DNA from: Diphasiastrum complanatum
Lineage: Eukaryota > Streptophyta > Lycopodiopsida > Lycopodiales > Lycopodiaceae
Direction of reading: 5' to 3'
Assembly (NCBI GenBank): GCA_029204225.1
Contig: MU832004.1
Coordinates: 1 to 64,000 of the forward strand
Length of the DNA: 64,000 nt
Numbering within the stretch: the first letter of the stretch is position 1; each line of letters opens with the position of its first letter. A program made the translations under genes and the position numbers. Of this stretch, positions 37,027-48,929 are shown piece after piece. The notes below the pieces were generated by a model. That model saw only the letters and a list, made by a program, of their open reading frames with translations. It was not told the DNA's origin and did not search any database.

Positions 37027-38114
37027 AACTAATGTGTTCTAGACAGAATTCCTCAACAATTAAAGTCCAGTTATGGTTAAAGAACTCAAGTAGTTTGCGA
37101 ATATGTAAGAAACAATTATCTGTGTTACTAACACAAATATAGATCAATAACTCAGTTCCTCAGGCAGGGACTAGCATTTCACAAACATACATACTTCTCT
37201 TATCAACAACTATGGTAAATTGCACCAAGAGACATTTCACTCGAATGTTGAACACAAACTATTTGCACAACCGGGTAAATTGATTTGAAGATAGTTCCTT
37301 AGATCAATTTCACGGAAACATAGCAAACAACTGTAATGAAATATCGTATTGTCTGACCAAAGAATGATTTAACTGTGTATGAGATTGCTAGTAGACCCGA
37401 AGTCACTCACACACAACAATGCGAAGAACAAATATTAAAGGAAATAACCTTAGACGCTCTATTCACTTCTTCAATCTCAAACATACAATATCTCTCTTTC
37501 TCTCTCAGTAGTGTGAGAATGAAGCGTGTCTGATTTTAAGGCCTACGAAACAAACAAACACACCACTTGAAATTTCTGGTGTGTTACTCCATTTACAAAT
37601 TCTCGTTAACATATAAGTTACAAGTACATGTAATTGTACAATTGATGGTTCATTATGGTTATACGAATCTTGTCACTTCGTATTACAAGCATCCTTTAAT
37701 TTTCGGAAGGTCTTGTCCTTAAGAAAAAGATAGGTCCTTAGCAATTATATCCGAAAAATGATATAGGCCTCTTCATAATATGTATTTGTCTAGCACATAT
37801 CCTCATTTTCCAAGAATATATTGCCATTTTGGAATAAATCACATTTCCCCCTCCTCAAATGTGAAATGTCCTCGTGAACATATAATCTTCGTTTCGAGGT
37901 TTATTCATTTTTCAAAAAAGAATACTTTCGTATCGTTGATCTTCGTTGGGTCAAATGTGAAGATATTTTTTCATTCGTTGAATATATGACCTTCACTTAA
38001 TATTTTAGAATCAAATGTTGATTCAAAATATTTTTCAACAAACATAAAAGAAGCATCATCACATAGGAAAGCTCAGCATAACATAATTCTGCAATGCCAT
38101 ACACAAGAAAAATT
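37027..38114. other. Intergenic or element-flank sequence, no gene seen
   Basis: This is AT-rich. It may include the 3' flank or LTR of the gypsy remnant to its left, but I could not find a matching LTR partner in the window. Confidence 0.4.
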
Positions 38115-40700
38115 TTATGTATTAAGATCTTCGTACAATTGATGTGCCAATTCCAAGTCTCTCTGGCACTCGAGCAATAAGACATCTTCCCTTGCTCTGG
38201 TGTATCTCCCAATAGGTAAATTGTCGTAAGGTGTCAACCTTACAGGGAGTAGAGTACCATCAAAAAGTTCTTGAACTAACTGAAAATCTTCCTCTGAGTT
38301 TTTCCTAAGTGTAAATTGTTTGAATAACATAGATGAGAACTGAATAAATTTACATTTTACAAATAAGTTTTGAGTAGAAAATAATAATTTGGCTGCAAAA
38401 GTGCCAAACTACCAAAAAGTATATGTACAAAAAGATTTATATTCTCGGGATTTCGCTCTATCTTGCAGATTGTTCTTGATTTCCGCAAAATAGCTTGAAA
38501 AGCTGCACTCCCAATCAGTGTAAATACTGTACAGCTCTGGATATGCCATGTTGATATTTAGCAGCAGGCGTGCATCGTCGAATTCTTCAATGTTTCTCGG
38601 CCGTCTGGCAAATCTAACTTGAATTGAACATGCTTCCTCCAAAACGTTCGCTTCGAATCACTATGCTTAAAAAACTGGTACTCCTTTAGATGGATGTACT
38701 CCAGCGCATACAAAAATGTTGAGCCTATGTACAACTCCACTAATCCGAATGGCATAACTTTGAGCTTTCCTTGGATTATGGCCCAGCATAAACATCCTTT
38801 TTGTTCTATGCTTAGCTGGTTCCATAACTAGAGGAAGTCTTCTTTGTCTCACTCCATTTGCCAATCCTCAAATGCCATGCCTACTGTGCTTGGTAGCATT
38901 AAATAGTCGACATGCCATTGTAATTCGACATTAACATGGCAAGGACACCACTTCCAAAATCTTTTAGAAAAAACTTGAAAGCATTCCGCACATACCTTTG
39001 ACTGATTCCTCTTTTGTCGCTTTGCCTTAGGTTGTGCTTCTGCGATGTCTTGTTTGTGGATATCTGCAGCAAGCTTCTAGTCTTCGAGCTATTGTTTGAG
39101 GTCTGCTACCTCTTTCTGTAGGTCAGAGATTCGGATGCAGGCTTCTGCATACTCCAGGTGATCCGCCACCCCTATACATTATTGTGAAGTGAATTATTAA
39201 AAATCTTACAAGCATCTCTTACTTTAGAATGATGACTATATTTTGATTCATCATCTAATTCATTTGATTGTATCATATTGCTTTAATGAATGAAATGAGA
39301 TTTAGACAAAACTTTAGTCATGAGATCATCCATCATGAAATTGTTCGCACAATGTTCCAACATGAGTGCCTTCTTGAACTACGTTGATATAGCTTGGAGG
39401 AGATGATACTCACTCTCGATCCTCCATCGGCTATGGCCGATTCTCGTAGAAACCTCCGATGTGTGATAGGGATGTTATGTATTTGGCATCCTTTTTCCAT
39501 CCTACCCCTACTTGGTGGACTGGTTGTGATCCTTCTGCTTCTACATCTGGCACCAGATTGATAGGGTGTGCAGTGGTTCTATCATTGCCTGGTCCATCTA
39601 TGTATGTTTTCAATTATTCCCAGAGGTTCAGATGCGTTTTGAGTAGGGTGCTTAATGGTATCCGGACAGTGCCTCTCAATAGATCGACTAGAACAACAAT
39701 ATGGTCTTTTTCCACCTCCTTGTTATGGAAAGGGATTTCCATACCAAAATGCTTGTGCGCATTCTATCTTGTATCATGAATGAACTACAACAATTTTGGA
39801 TGGAGCGGGGAGAAGTGGTTCATCATTGATCATTTTCACCCTCGAATTGACCTTTGTCTTGCTCTTGGGCTATCTCTCTGGCTTGATCTAGGCTTGGGCT
39901 TCTTTAACCCACTCCTTCATGCATCTAAAATTCCCTTGTTTAACTGTGGGATTTGGGTATTCACCTATGTAAAGAGAACCGGATGATCCACTAACAGGAC
40001 TGGTAGTGGTAGATTTGGTTGGTTCTTTCTCTTGTTGTTTCTATGCTTTGGTATGGATGAATACTAGCATCATAGATGCCTTGGCTTCTCCTACCACACT
40101 CATCAGGTGCAGCGGGGAAAAAACCTCTCCTTGTTTTTCCTTTCTCAATGGACGTGTCAGATATGGATGTCTGTAACCACAATCGTGACAAAGTGGTACA
40201 AAATTTCCTTGTGGCTTCTTAGGGCGCTCAACAACCCTTTGGTTCTCTCCACATCCATAGCATTTTATGGGAGCTTTGAATCATGGACCACAAAGCTAGT
40301 TCACATAGATCAGTATTAAATCACCATTCGTTCCGTCTATGAAATGCACTAGGACCGAGTCATGTACTTTCTCCTCAGGATAGTAGTGTTCATCGGTCCT
40401 TTCGACCATGTTCAACTGCTGGGCAACTAGTTGCGAGTTCCTCACTACTAGTCCTGAGGTTCTGGGGGGGGAATAGGTGGTAACGCCAATCTAGGCGGTG
40501 GTTGGGGTAATTTACCTTGCCATTTTGCCAAAGGGGTAGGATTTGGTGTTGGTCGGGCTACTTGGTTTCTGAGGTTGTATCGACAGTTTGTGATATCATG
40601 ATTTTTCATATTACAAATATGGCAATAATGTGCTACATCAAGGGCAACGTTCTCAACAAGGGGGTGAGCTTAACGTACTTTAGAACGCAGAGCCGCTAGC
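38115..40700 (-). pseudogene. Unrecognised zinc-knuckle and coiled-coil reading frame, probably mobile-element derived
   Basis: Read on the minus strand, coding-like sequence runs through 2.6 kb with stops. In order: a CCHC knuckle CHICNMKNHDITNC (about 40600-40560), a proline-rich stretch, and a second Cys pair set CYGCGE...CHDCGYRHPYLT (about 40265-40150). Then come a globular-looking part (about 39740-39430, EVEKDHIVVLVDLLRGTVRI and PINLVPDVEAEG) and a coiled coil EYAEACIRISDLQKEVADLK (about 39150). A Trp- and Cys-rich part (FWKWCPCHVNVELQWHVDYL, GLVELYIGSTFLYALEYIHL; 38960-38690) and a C-terminal part (NIEEFDDARLLL, ELFDGTLLPVRLTPYDNLPI) to 38115 complete it. No RT, protease or integrase motif is seen. 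A gag-like protein of a gypsy relative or a retrotransposed host pseudogene are both possible. Confidence 0.45.
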
Positions 40701-41382
40701 GAACAAAGATCTCATAGAAACAACAGGATCTCTCAAGGCAATGTTGTAGTAGGCCGAATGGATACAGTAATCAACGGATCCACAACTAGTGTTCCAATAA
40801 CCGTAAATGATCTCTTGCAAGGATGCATAGATTGGGACCTAGCTGAGGATGAAGTTCTATACAAGCTAGAAGTCTCACTGTGGGCAATGGCATTAAGATG
40901 GTGAAAGAAACTGATTGTCAATCCGATTCACTGAAGCATGCCAAGGAAAAAGAGCCGACCACTTTGGATCCCCCATTTGGAAGCTCTCCAAAAGAAAAAG
41001 CTCCCACCACCTTCGCACAACTGGGTTTGAAGCCATCTAGGAGCATCCAGAAACTTGACTGAGCCTTGAAAATTATGGGAGCTGATAATAAGCTAACCAC
41101 CAGCCCCGTCCCAAGAACATAAGTCCTTTATAAGGCTAAAACCGCTGAGTGGAAGACCAAGAGTGATAAACGAGGGATCAAGACCGATTTGATGACCATC
41201 CATGAAATGCGCGAAAAAATATGAAAAGATGCCATTGAAGAACCTAAGCCTGTGCATGACATGCCACAATACTTCAAGGATTATGAGATGGATGAAGTGG
41301 TAGTGGTCATGCCCAGAGCCAAGAGAGAGCCAGTAAAAGACACCTCCCAAAGAGCTACCATTTATGAAGGTCTTTCATATGG
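40690..41382 (+). pseudogene. Ty3/gypsy protein fragment related to the element at 51-55 kb
   Basis: The segment near 41250-41380 reads HDMPQYFKDYEMDEVVVVMP, then RAKREP and an EGLSYG-like end. It aligns by eye with HEMLETFKNYTLDDVVITMP and QAQRKP at 54045-54180 in the larger gypsy element. It stops exactly where the copia LTR copy begins (about 41383). Several stops are present. Confidence 0.65.
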
Positions 41383-41880
41383 GCATGTCCCGAGTTTGTC
41401 CGTCAAATTTGGCCATATCAGGCCCGAACTTAGTTAGGCCAATTTTAGGACACCTGTCTTTTCATGCAGTTTGTGAATATAGTATATGTATAGTTTTCTT
41501 TGTTATAAAATTAGCTTTTGTTGTGCCAACTTTGAGAGCTTGTGAGGAGTGGCTATGGTGATTAATTGATGTGACCTGCATACTGCACTAGATTCTAACA
41601 AAAATTTATCATGGTATTAGAGCGTCAAGGTGATGTAGGTATGCACGATCCGATGGAGCTATGGAATAGCATCTTTCACCAGGAAAAATGGCAATCAAAG
41701 CATCTCAGGAGAGAGGACTCCATATGGGATATCGGTAGTCCAGATGGCATGAGACAGCAAAGTTCCTTCGATTGGAGCTTCAGGGAAGATCAGAATGATC
41801 GTCGTAGGTGAATTCTGGAGAGAATTCAAGGAGAAACTACTCAAAACGATGTATTGCTTTAGAAAGTGAAGAATAGTATG
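41383..41880 (+). mobile_element. Ty1/copia LTR 3' part, primer-binding site and leader (inverted copy of 1-490)
   Basis: The LTR part 41383-41600 ends GATTCTAACA. After 11 bp comes the primer-binding site TGGTATTAGAGC (41612-41623), then about 250 bp of leader. The whole is the reverse complement of about 1-490, with scattered differences. The LTR lacks its first half, and gag is not seen beyond 41.9 kb. Confidence 0.8.
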
Positions 41881-41955
41881 CTTGAAAAATTTAAGGCAAG
41901 AGCACAATGGCATACATCTGATGAAAAAATCTAACTCTTCACTATGAGAAATGAA

Positions 41956-42427
41956 TGTTAGATTTAATTCTAAGTGTTCAATATGGGAAAAAGAGGCTGC
42001 TCTCGGGTAGAGAGAGAAAATCATATAGAGAAAACTCGTATAGAGAGAGAATGAGTCTAAAACACCAAAAACTCAATATACACAATGTGGCAAAACATGC
42101 CCAGCTTTTCCTACATGAGAGAGACTCGAATTCCTATAGTGGAGTTGCATGGAAAGTCCACTTAACTAAACTAATTCACCTACCAGAGATCCACATGTTG
42201 CATGCACTGATTGCATGTGGCTTGCATGCATACAGTAAGACTTTGCATGCTATCTAAACATCTGCATGTCATCATAATTGAACCTATCTAACTCAAATCC
42301 AAGCTACACTAGAAGGATATGTGCTCAATTCACACTCCTTATATGTACAACATGAAATCTAGTGGAAATGATCATGGACATGACCCCAAAATCGAGATAG
42401 GAAGATAATATTCTAATAATCTTCACA
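41956..42427 (-). mobile_element. Candidate copia 3' LTR following the minus-strand RNase H
   Basis: Just after the RNase H frame ends, a purine tract AAATAGGAG precedes TGTGAAGATTATTAG (starting at 42427). That is the usual place for a polypurine tract and an LTR start. A TCTAACA end (41956) would give about 472 bp. There is no second LTR in the window to confirm the limits. Confidence 0.4.
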
Positions 42428-42441
42428 CTCCTATTTAAAAT

Positions 42442-42975
42442 TTATATTCCTATCAACCTAGATATCAAAATTAGGCCAAGGTTTGACCTCATCTTCATAA
42501 AGACATTCTTGAGTAGAGGCTTGGTGAGAAGATTTGTAACACAATCTGAAGATGAAACATGCTCCAATGAGATCTCTCTTCCAATGACTTTTTCTCTTAC
42601 AAAATGATGAGCCACTTCAATATGCTTGCTCCTTGCATGAAAGACTGGATTATTTGCAAGAGCCTGAGCAGAAATGTTATCATTCTTGATAATTGGTAAA
42701 TCTTCATCTGCATAACAATTTAGCTCCAAAAGTAGCCTTTTGATCCATAAAACCTCCTTTGTTGTGGTTGTAAGAGATTTGTATTCAGCTTCACAAGATG
42801 ATAATGAAATAGTTGCCTGCTTCTTTGATAGCCAAGAAGCCATATCTCCTCCAAGAAATATAGTGTAAGCACTTGTGGATTTCCTATCCAACCTGTCTCC
42901 TGCAAAATCTGAATCTAAAAAAGCAATCAAACTCAGATCTTCTCCTTCATAGTATAGTCCATAACGTGAGTAGCC
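42442..42975 (-). pseudogene. Ty1/copia RNase H fragment
   Basis: An open frame of about 178 codons covers GLYYEGEDLSLIAFLDSDFA, DRLDRKSTSAYT, SWLSKKQATISLSSCEAEYK, NNPVFHARSKHIEVAHHFVR and NLLTKPL. These are the standard copia RNase H C-terminal motifs. It has no internal stop, so it decayed less than its neighbours. It begins abruptly at the foldback at 42976-43058. The RT that should precede it is missing. Confidence 0.85.
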
Positions 42976-43058
42976 TGCTACCCAGTGTAATTGGTGGTCA
43001 GTACGTACTGAGCCGCTCTGCGGCAAGGTAGGTACGACCACCATTTACACTGGTAGCA
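42976..43058. repeat. 83-bp foldback (hairpin) at a copia junction
   Basis: TGCTACCCAGTGTAATTGGT at the left pairs with ACCATTTACACTGGTAGCA at the right. The centre is GCCGC-TCT-GCGGC (around 43012-43024). The arms are about 38 bp with several mismatches and a few bulges. It lies at the point where the copia RNase H reading frame stops. Confidence 0.75.
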
Positions 43059-43255
43059 ACCCGCTCATGCCTGCTATCGAATGTAATTTGATGCCAAATT
43101 TTTATTTTTAGAAAGTTTGAGGATGATAGGTAATTATGGTAGGCAGCGGGATAAAAGTTCTGAACATGTGTTTTAATATTGTTTAATTGAATTGCATACT
43201 AAACAATCTTTTTTGAAAGATTGATTATCATTATTGTTGTCAAATAGAAAAAAAA

Positions 43256-46200
43256 GGTATCAAGCAGTAAAGGCGTCAACAAGGATGGCTCGTATGTAGG
43301 AAACGAGATAGATTGAGAAACTGGAAGATGGAAACTACAATGTATGGTTGTGGAAAATACAATTGATCCTAGATGAGAAGGGGCTATGAGATCTTGTCCC
43401 AGACATCGAGATAGAGCCGATTATCAAAGGAGAAATGTCGCTTAACATAGTGTACAGAAGGAGATCATTCAAGGAGAGAATGAAGCATGCTCTCTTGATC
43501 ATTTGCCAATCTCTAGGAGATACTGCCACTGCGCAGGTCAGAGATGTGAAGATACCACAGAAGTCTTGAAGACTTTGCAGAACCTATATCATGTAGTAGG
43601 AGTGACCTCTAGGATTGTTCTGTAGAAAGAACTGACACATATGGTAGTAGCAGATGGTGAATCCATTGCCTCCTATGTAAGAAGATTTATGGATGTTCAT
43701 AGGTGCCTAATAGCACTGGGATTTTCCATGAAGGAGAAGGATGTGGCCGCATTGTTCCTTGGAGGATTGCCTTCATCTTTTGAAGAAATCAGATGCATTT
43801 TATAACTTCAAGAGCTTCAAAGCATTGGTCAAAAATCAGACAGGTAGGAAGATCAAAGTCCTAAGATCAGATAGTGGAGGTGAGTACAAGTCTAATGACT
43901 TCAATGATCTTTGTGATCAATGTGGGATTAAAAGACAATTTACGCAAACTCATACTCCTGCTCTCAATGTTGTAGCTGAGCGCAAGAATCGTACGATTGT
44001 GGAAAGTGCCAGATCTATGCTAGCTGAGATGAAACTACCAAAAGATTTTTGGTCAGAAGCATGTAGCACGGCAGTCTATCTTCAAAATAGAAGTCCTACC
44101 ATTGCCATACCAAAGATAACACTTGAGGATGCATTCACGAAGAAGAAGCCAAAGGTGAACCACTTGCGAATCTTTGGATGTAAGGCCTTTGTACACATTC
44201 CTAAGGAAGAGAGACGTAAACTTGATGTAAAAGCTATCAAGTGCATATTCCTAGGATATGATGATCGTGTGAGGGGCTATAGATGTTTTGATCCAGTCGA
44301 AAACAAAATCCATATAAGCCGTGATGTTATTTTGATGAATCCAAGATGTATGAAGACGAGGATGCTGAGAAGATAGACACATCCACTGGGAAAGATGATA
44401 TAGTGAGGATACCACCTGATGATGATCCATTCATTGACCTTCCGAGTGATGAACATGAGGATACATCTCAAGATATTACTACTCAACCTCAAGAAACAGG
44501 TTGGAGAGGTAGGGACAAACCTTTTGGTGCAAAAAGGATTGAAGTTGCAGGTGACAAATGCAAGGAGAAGGATACATTTTCACCAGAAAGCCGATCACCT
44601 GACAGGAAGCTCCCTAAGTGGTTTGAGAGATTGTTGGAGAGCCGCGACATAGATGACTTTCCAGGATCATCTAACCAGGGAGAGCTACGAAGATCAACAA
44701 GATAGAAGACACTACCTGAAAGGTATGAAGCAAATTATGCTCTCTTATCTAGCATTATTCAAAGCAAAGAACCTTCGACTTATGGTGAAGCAAAGGATGA
44801 TGACATTTGGGTCAAGGCCATGGGAGAGGAGATGGAGTCAATTGCTAAGCAAAGCACATGGGACTTAGTATAACCACCAGTTGGCAAAAAACCCATTGCT
44901 TGCATGGGTATACAGCACTAAGTACCATGCAGATGGAAGTATAGCAAAGCACAAAGCAAGATTGGTGATCAAAGGGTACGCACAAAATAAAGGCATCGAC
45001 TATGAGGAGACCTTTGCACCGGTTTGTAAGTGGAATACTCTACGTCTACTTATTGCTTTAGCTTCACATTTTGGTTGGCTTTGCATCATATGGATGTGAA
45101 ATCTGTTTTTCTAAATGGTGAGTTAGAAGAAGAATTGTTCAAGGATCAAGCTGAAGGCTTTGTAACGAAGGGACAGGAAATTAAAGTATGTCGCTTGAAG
45201 AAAGTGCTTTATGGTCTTAAACAAGCACCACGTGCGTGGTATAGCAGGATTGATGCCTACTTTCATTCAAAAGGGATGGTGAGAACACATTCTGATCCAA
45301 ATCTATATGTCTTATGCTTTGATGGTATGGTTGCTTTGATTGCTCTTTGTGGTGATGACTTGATTATTACGGGAAATAATCAAGAGATGGTAGACATGAT
45401 CAAGAAAGACCTCATGGAACAACTCAAGATGATAGATCTCAGCCTGATGCATTACTGCCTTGGAGTAGAAGTGTGGCAAAAAGGACATGAGGTGGGTCCA
45501 ACACAGGTGAAGTATGTCAAAGAGTTGCTACACAGGTTTAGGTTGTAGGATTGCAAACCAGTAAACACTCCTATTGAACCAGGTAAAAGGCTTTCTAAGC
45601 TTGATGAGTCACAGTCATTTGATGCTACGCTATATAGACAGTTAGTAGGGAGCTTGATTTACCTTACCATGACTAGACCAGATATATGCTATGCTGTTGG
45701 CATTGTAAGTCAATTTATGGCAGCACCTATGGAAACGCATTGGAAGACAGCTAAACGCATTTTGCGTTACGTGAAAGGCACTTCAGAGTATGGCTTGATT
45801 TACATGAAGCATGATGGTTTACCTGAGTTGTGTGGCTATGTGGATGCGGATTGGGGAGGTGACTATGATGACCGTAGATCCACCACAGGGTATGTATTCC
45901 AGTTTTGTGGTAGTTGCTCTTCCTGGTCTAGTAAGAAGCAAAGTACAATTGCTCTTTCAACCATAGAGGCAGAGTATAAGACAATGTGTGGTGCAGCACA
46001 TGAAGCTATATGGTTGAGACAAATCTTGGAAGAAGTTGGCATGAAGCAGAAAAATCCCACGATATCACATAGCGACAGTCAGAGTGGCATTCAACTAGCA
46101 AAGAATCCAGTGTTCCATGCGAGAACTAAACACATTGAGATTCAGTATCACTTGATACGTGAGAGGCTGATGAGTCATGAAATTCATGTTGTTCATTGTA

Positions 46201-46298
46201 GCACAGAAGAACAACTAGCTGATATTTTCACTAAGCCACTTGTTGGAGAAAAGTTTGATAAGTTTAGATCAAAGCTTTCTATACTTAAAGTTTGTTGA
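43256..46298 (+). pseudogene. Ty1/copia gag-pol, internally deleted and frameshifted
   Basis: A gag start (43320-43420, LEDGNYNVWLWKIQLILDEK) is followed by a gag part ending LFLGGLPSSFEEIR (43750-43790). An internal deletion then joins it to integrase (43800-44330: VLRSDSGGEYKSNDF, NVVAERKNRTIVESARSMLA, FGCKAFVHIPKEERRKL). Next come a linker (44346-44705), RT (44880-45540: ARLVIKGYAQNKGIDYEETF, MDVKSVFLNGELEEELF, KVLYGLKQAPRAWYSRID) and RNase H (45654-46298, ending LSILKVC-stop). The catalytic YVDD box reads LCGDD. Zinc knuckle, protease and the integrase HHCC part are lost. A weak primer-binding-like GGTATCAAGC lies at 43256. Confidence 0.88.
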
Positions 46299-46344
46299 CT
46301 TCAAAGCTATGTATATGACTATATATAAAGTAGACTCTATTTTA

Positions 46345-46622
46345 AGGGAGAGAGTTAGAATTAAAGTAGAATCATTGTGCTACTGTACTGTGGGTCCTAT
46401 CAGTGGATAAGGATCAGTTGGCCTCACCACGAGGCAAGTCGACGAGACACGCGTCCCGCAACGGCTACCTGGGTCATGCATGGGTTGCCTGAGTGAACAA
46501 CTATATGTACAGTGTAATTTCGTTTTGAAAAATACAGTTGCTATGTGAGCTTGCTGTGAATTGTGTTTTCTGTCTGTGTTACTGTGTAACATGATCTGTG
46601 TTCTTGTGCAAAGCAAATTCTA
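46345..46622 (+). mobile_element. 3' LTR of the plus-strand copia element
   Basis: A purine tract AAGGGAGAGA precedes GTTAGAATTAAAGTAGAATC. The segment ends GCAAATTCTAA. A closely matching copy (56365-56642) follows the second RNase H copy. The expected TG and CA tips are partly lost. The minus-strand copia integrase begins immediately after. Confidence 0.7.
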
Positions 46623-48360
46623 AGTCAGCCATGTAGTCGGACATCTCGTTAGAGAGGTATTCGCCACCGCCATTAGTTTGGAGTGCTTTCACGTTTGTAG
46701 ACGTTTGTGTCTTAGCCATGGCCTTGAATATCTTGAAGCATTCAAAGGCTTCTGATTTATGCTTAATGAACATGACTGTAGACCTTCTAGAATAATCATC
46801 TATGAAAGTGATAAAATAGATTGCATCTCCTAAGGACGGAGTTGGCATTGGACCACAAAGTTCGCTATGTACAAGATCCAATACATGCTTTGTTTTGATG
46901 GAATGTGATTTGGGAAACTCGCTTCTAGAGTTATTCTCATAGATGCACGATTCACAAAAGAAAGATTTCCTATCCAATGAAGAAGGGAAATACAATCCAT
47001 CAACTAAATTGTTACAACACATATAGGAAAGTGATCTTGTATTCACGTGTCCAAATTGACTATGCCACAAAATAACATTATTGTTTACATTGTCATGAGA
47101 GATGCTAGCTAATGCAACTGAATTAGAGACTACATAAAGATTTCTAACTCTAGTGCATGTAGTTAGAGTGATCTTCATCAAAGATTGTACACTGTTTATA
47201 TGAGAAAATAACAGTGTAGCCCTCATCAGTCATCTTAGAAACTGACAACAGGTTCTTTGACAACTGAGGTCCATGAAGAACATTGGTTCATAAATAGAAA
47301 GATCGTTGTTGAATGTGATCTTGACTGTCCTTTTGCCTTCCACGCGTATGGTATTTGAATCTCCAAGAAAGATGAATTGATCTTTGCTGTAAGTTGTATT
47401 TTTGGTAAACCATTCCTTGCAAGAGGTCATGTATAATTGGGTAGCACCCCTATCTAGGTACCAGCTATCGTGGTCTTCTTCGCCACTGTTGTAAGCCATT
47501 AACAGGTGTGTATTTTGCTTCTTGAATTATGTCGCATTGGAGGAGTCTGGTTGCTGCTGTATTGCTTCTTTGCCTCGTTGTAGATGCGGATATGACACTC
47601 TTTGATGTCGTGATTGGCTCTCTTGCAATACCTGTAGAAGATCTTCTTGTGCGATCCACTATTCTCACCTTGAGTGTGAGGCTTCTGCTACACTTGATTC
47701 TTGCCCTTGAAATAGTCTTTCTTCTTCATGTGCAGGGCCATCGATTTGTCTTTGATGGACAGGCCACTGGTCTTTCTCCACATTTCTTCTTGAAGAAGAT
47801 GACCGATCACCTTTTGAAGAGTGACATCGGGTTGTGTGGAGATCACCACCACAAAGTGCTCATACGACTTTGGAAGAGAAGAAAGCAAGGTCATAACGAC
47901 ATCATCATCTTGAATATCACATCATACAACTTATAATTGATCCAATAAAGATTCGAAGCTGTTGATGTGAGAAGTGATGACAGTAGAATCAAACAGGCTA
48001 AGAGTAAAGAACTTCCTTCTAAGATGTAATCTAGTGGTTATATCATGAGTCTCATAGAGATTTGATAACAAATCTAATACATCCTTAGAGTTTTGCATGT
48101 GGTAACATGAAATATTTGGGAGTCATCCAGATTGAGTGTAATACATGCTAAGACCTTCTGATCTTTGATCTTCCATGCCTTTGCTTGATCACTATCTTCT
48201 GGTTTCAGGTCAAAACCTTCTACTACATCCCAAATATCTCTATCTATCAACATCATCTGAAGTTTTAACTTCCCAATGTATAAGTTAGATCCATTGAACT
48301 TGTCAATGACTCTAACCTCATTGGATGATGACAAAAAGTTACCAATATGAGACATGTTAA
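46623..48360 (-). pseudogene. Ty1/copia gag-protease-integrase, truncated at an inserted LTR
   Basis: On the minus strand: gag (48355-48074, VIDKFNGSNLYIGKLKLQMM; 47894-47688, LPKSYEHFVV), then a zinc knuckle decayed to FYRYCKRANHDIKEC (about 47650-47605). The protease follows with DSG decayed to LDRGATQLYMTS (47499-47230), then GAG-pre-integrase HHCC (LWHSQFGHVNTRSLS, CESCIYENNSRSEF) and integrase start (ELCGPMPTPSLGDAIYFITF, IDDYSR, GGEYLSNEM). It stops at 46623 where the plus-strand LTR ends. Several frame breaks are present. Confidence 0.87.
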
Positions 48361-48929
48361 TAGTAATACAAATAGAACAAACTTAATCTCTCAGTTTATT
48401 TGATTATGCTCTGACCTTCTTCCAGGATACAATAATCTGTTTATGGCTTTTTCTCTCTGATGTCGCCATCTGGTCTCAGAAGGTAATCTCCTTCTTCCTT
48501 TAGTGGGTTATAACATCGGCTTATTATAGCCATGGTCTCTCTAATAAGAGTTTGTAAGATGATTCCCTAGTGGTTTTTAATATAATAAAGTCCATTTAAA
48601 ACTTATGGTCACCAATGTAAACAGTGATTTACAACTCCCCTATTGGAGTTCTCCTAGTTGCATCTGCTAATCTCAGATGTCTAAGTGTAGGAGCTATTCT
48701 ATGATAAATGCCTAACTCATACAAATACAAATAGTGTCGCATTTTTCGGAAATACGAAAACAACAAGTTGACATGGCAAATAACTGGTAAACGTGCTACA
48801 AAAGTGTTGGTTTTTTTGCAAATAAGTTATGGCGAAAACACCAAGAATGAATGTCAGTGTCATATTTTTCGGCAATAATGTATAGTGAAATCATCACGTT
48901 GTGTCGCATTTTTCGGCACAAGTAAAATG
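48361..48929 (-). other. Leader and possible 5' LTR of the minus-strand copia; recurrent 16-bp word
   Basis: A primer-binding-like TGGCGACATCAGAG lies near 48450-48465 on the minus strand and could mark the end of an LTR reaching to about 48623 (TGTTTACATTGG start). This is weak. Further right the word GTGTCGCATTTTTCGG occurs at 48734 and 48901, with a variant at 48857. No gene is seen. Confidence 0.3.
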
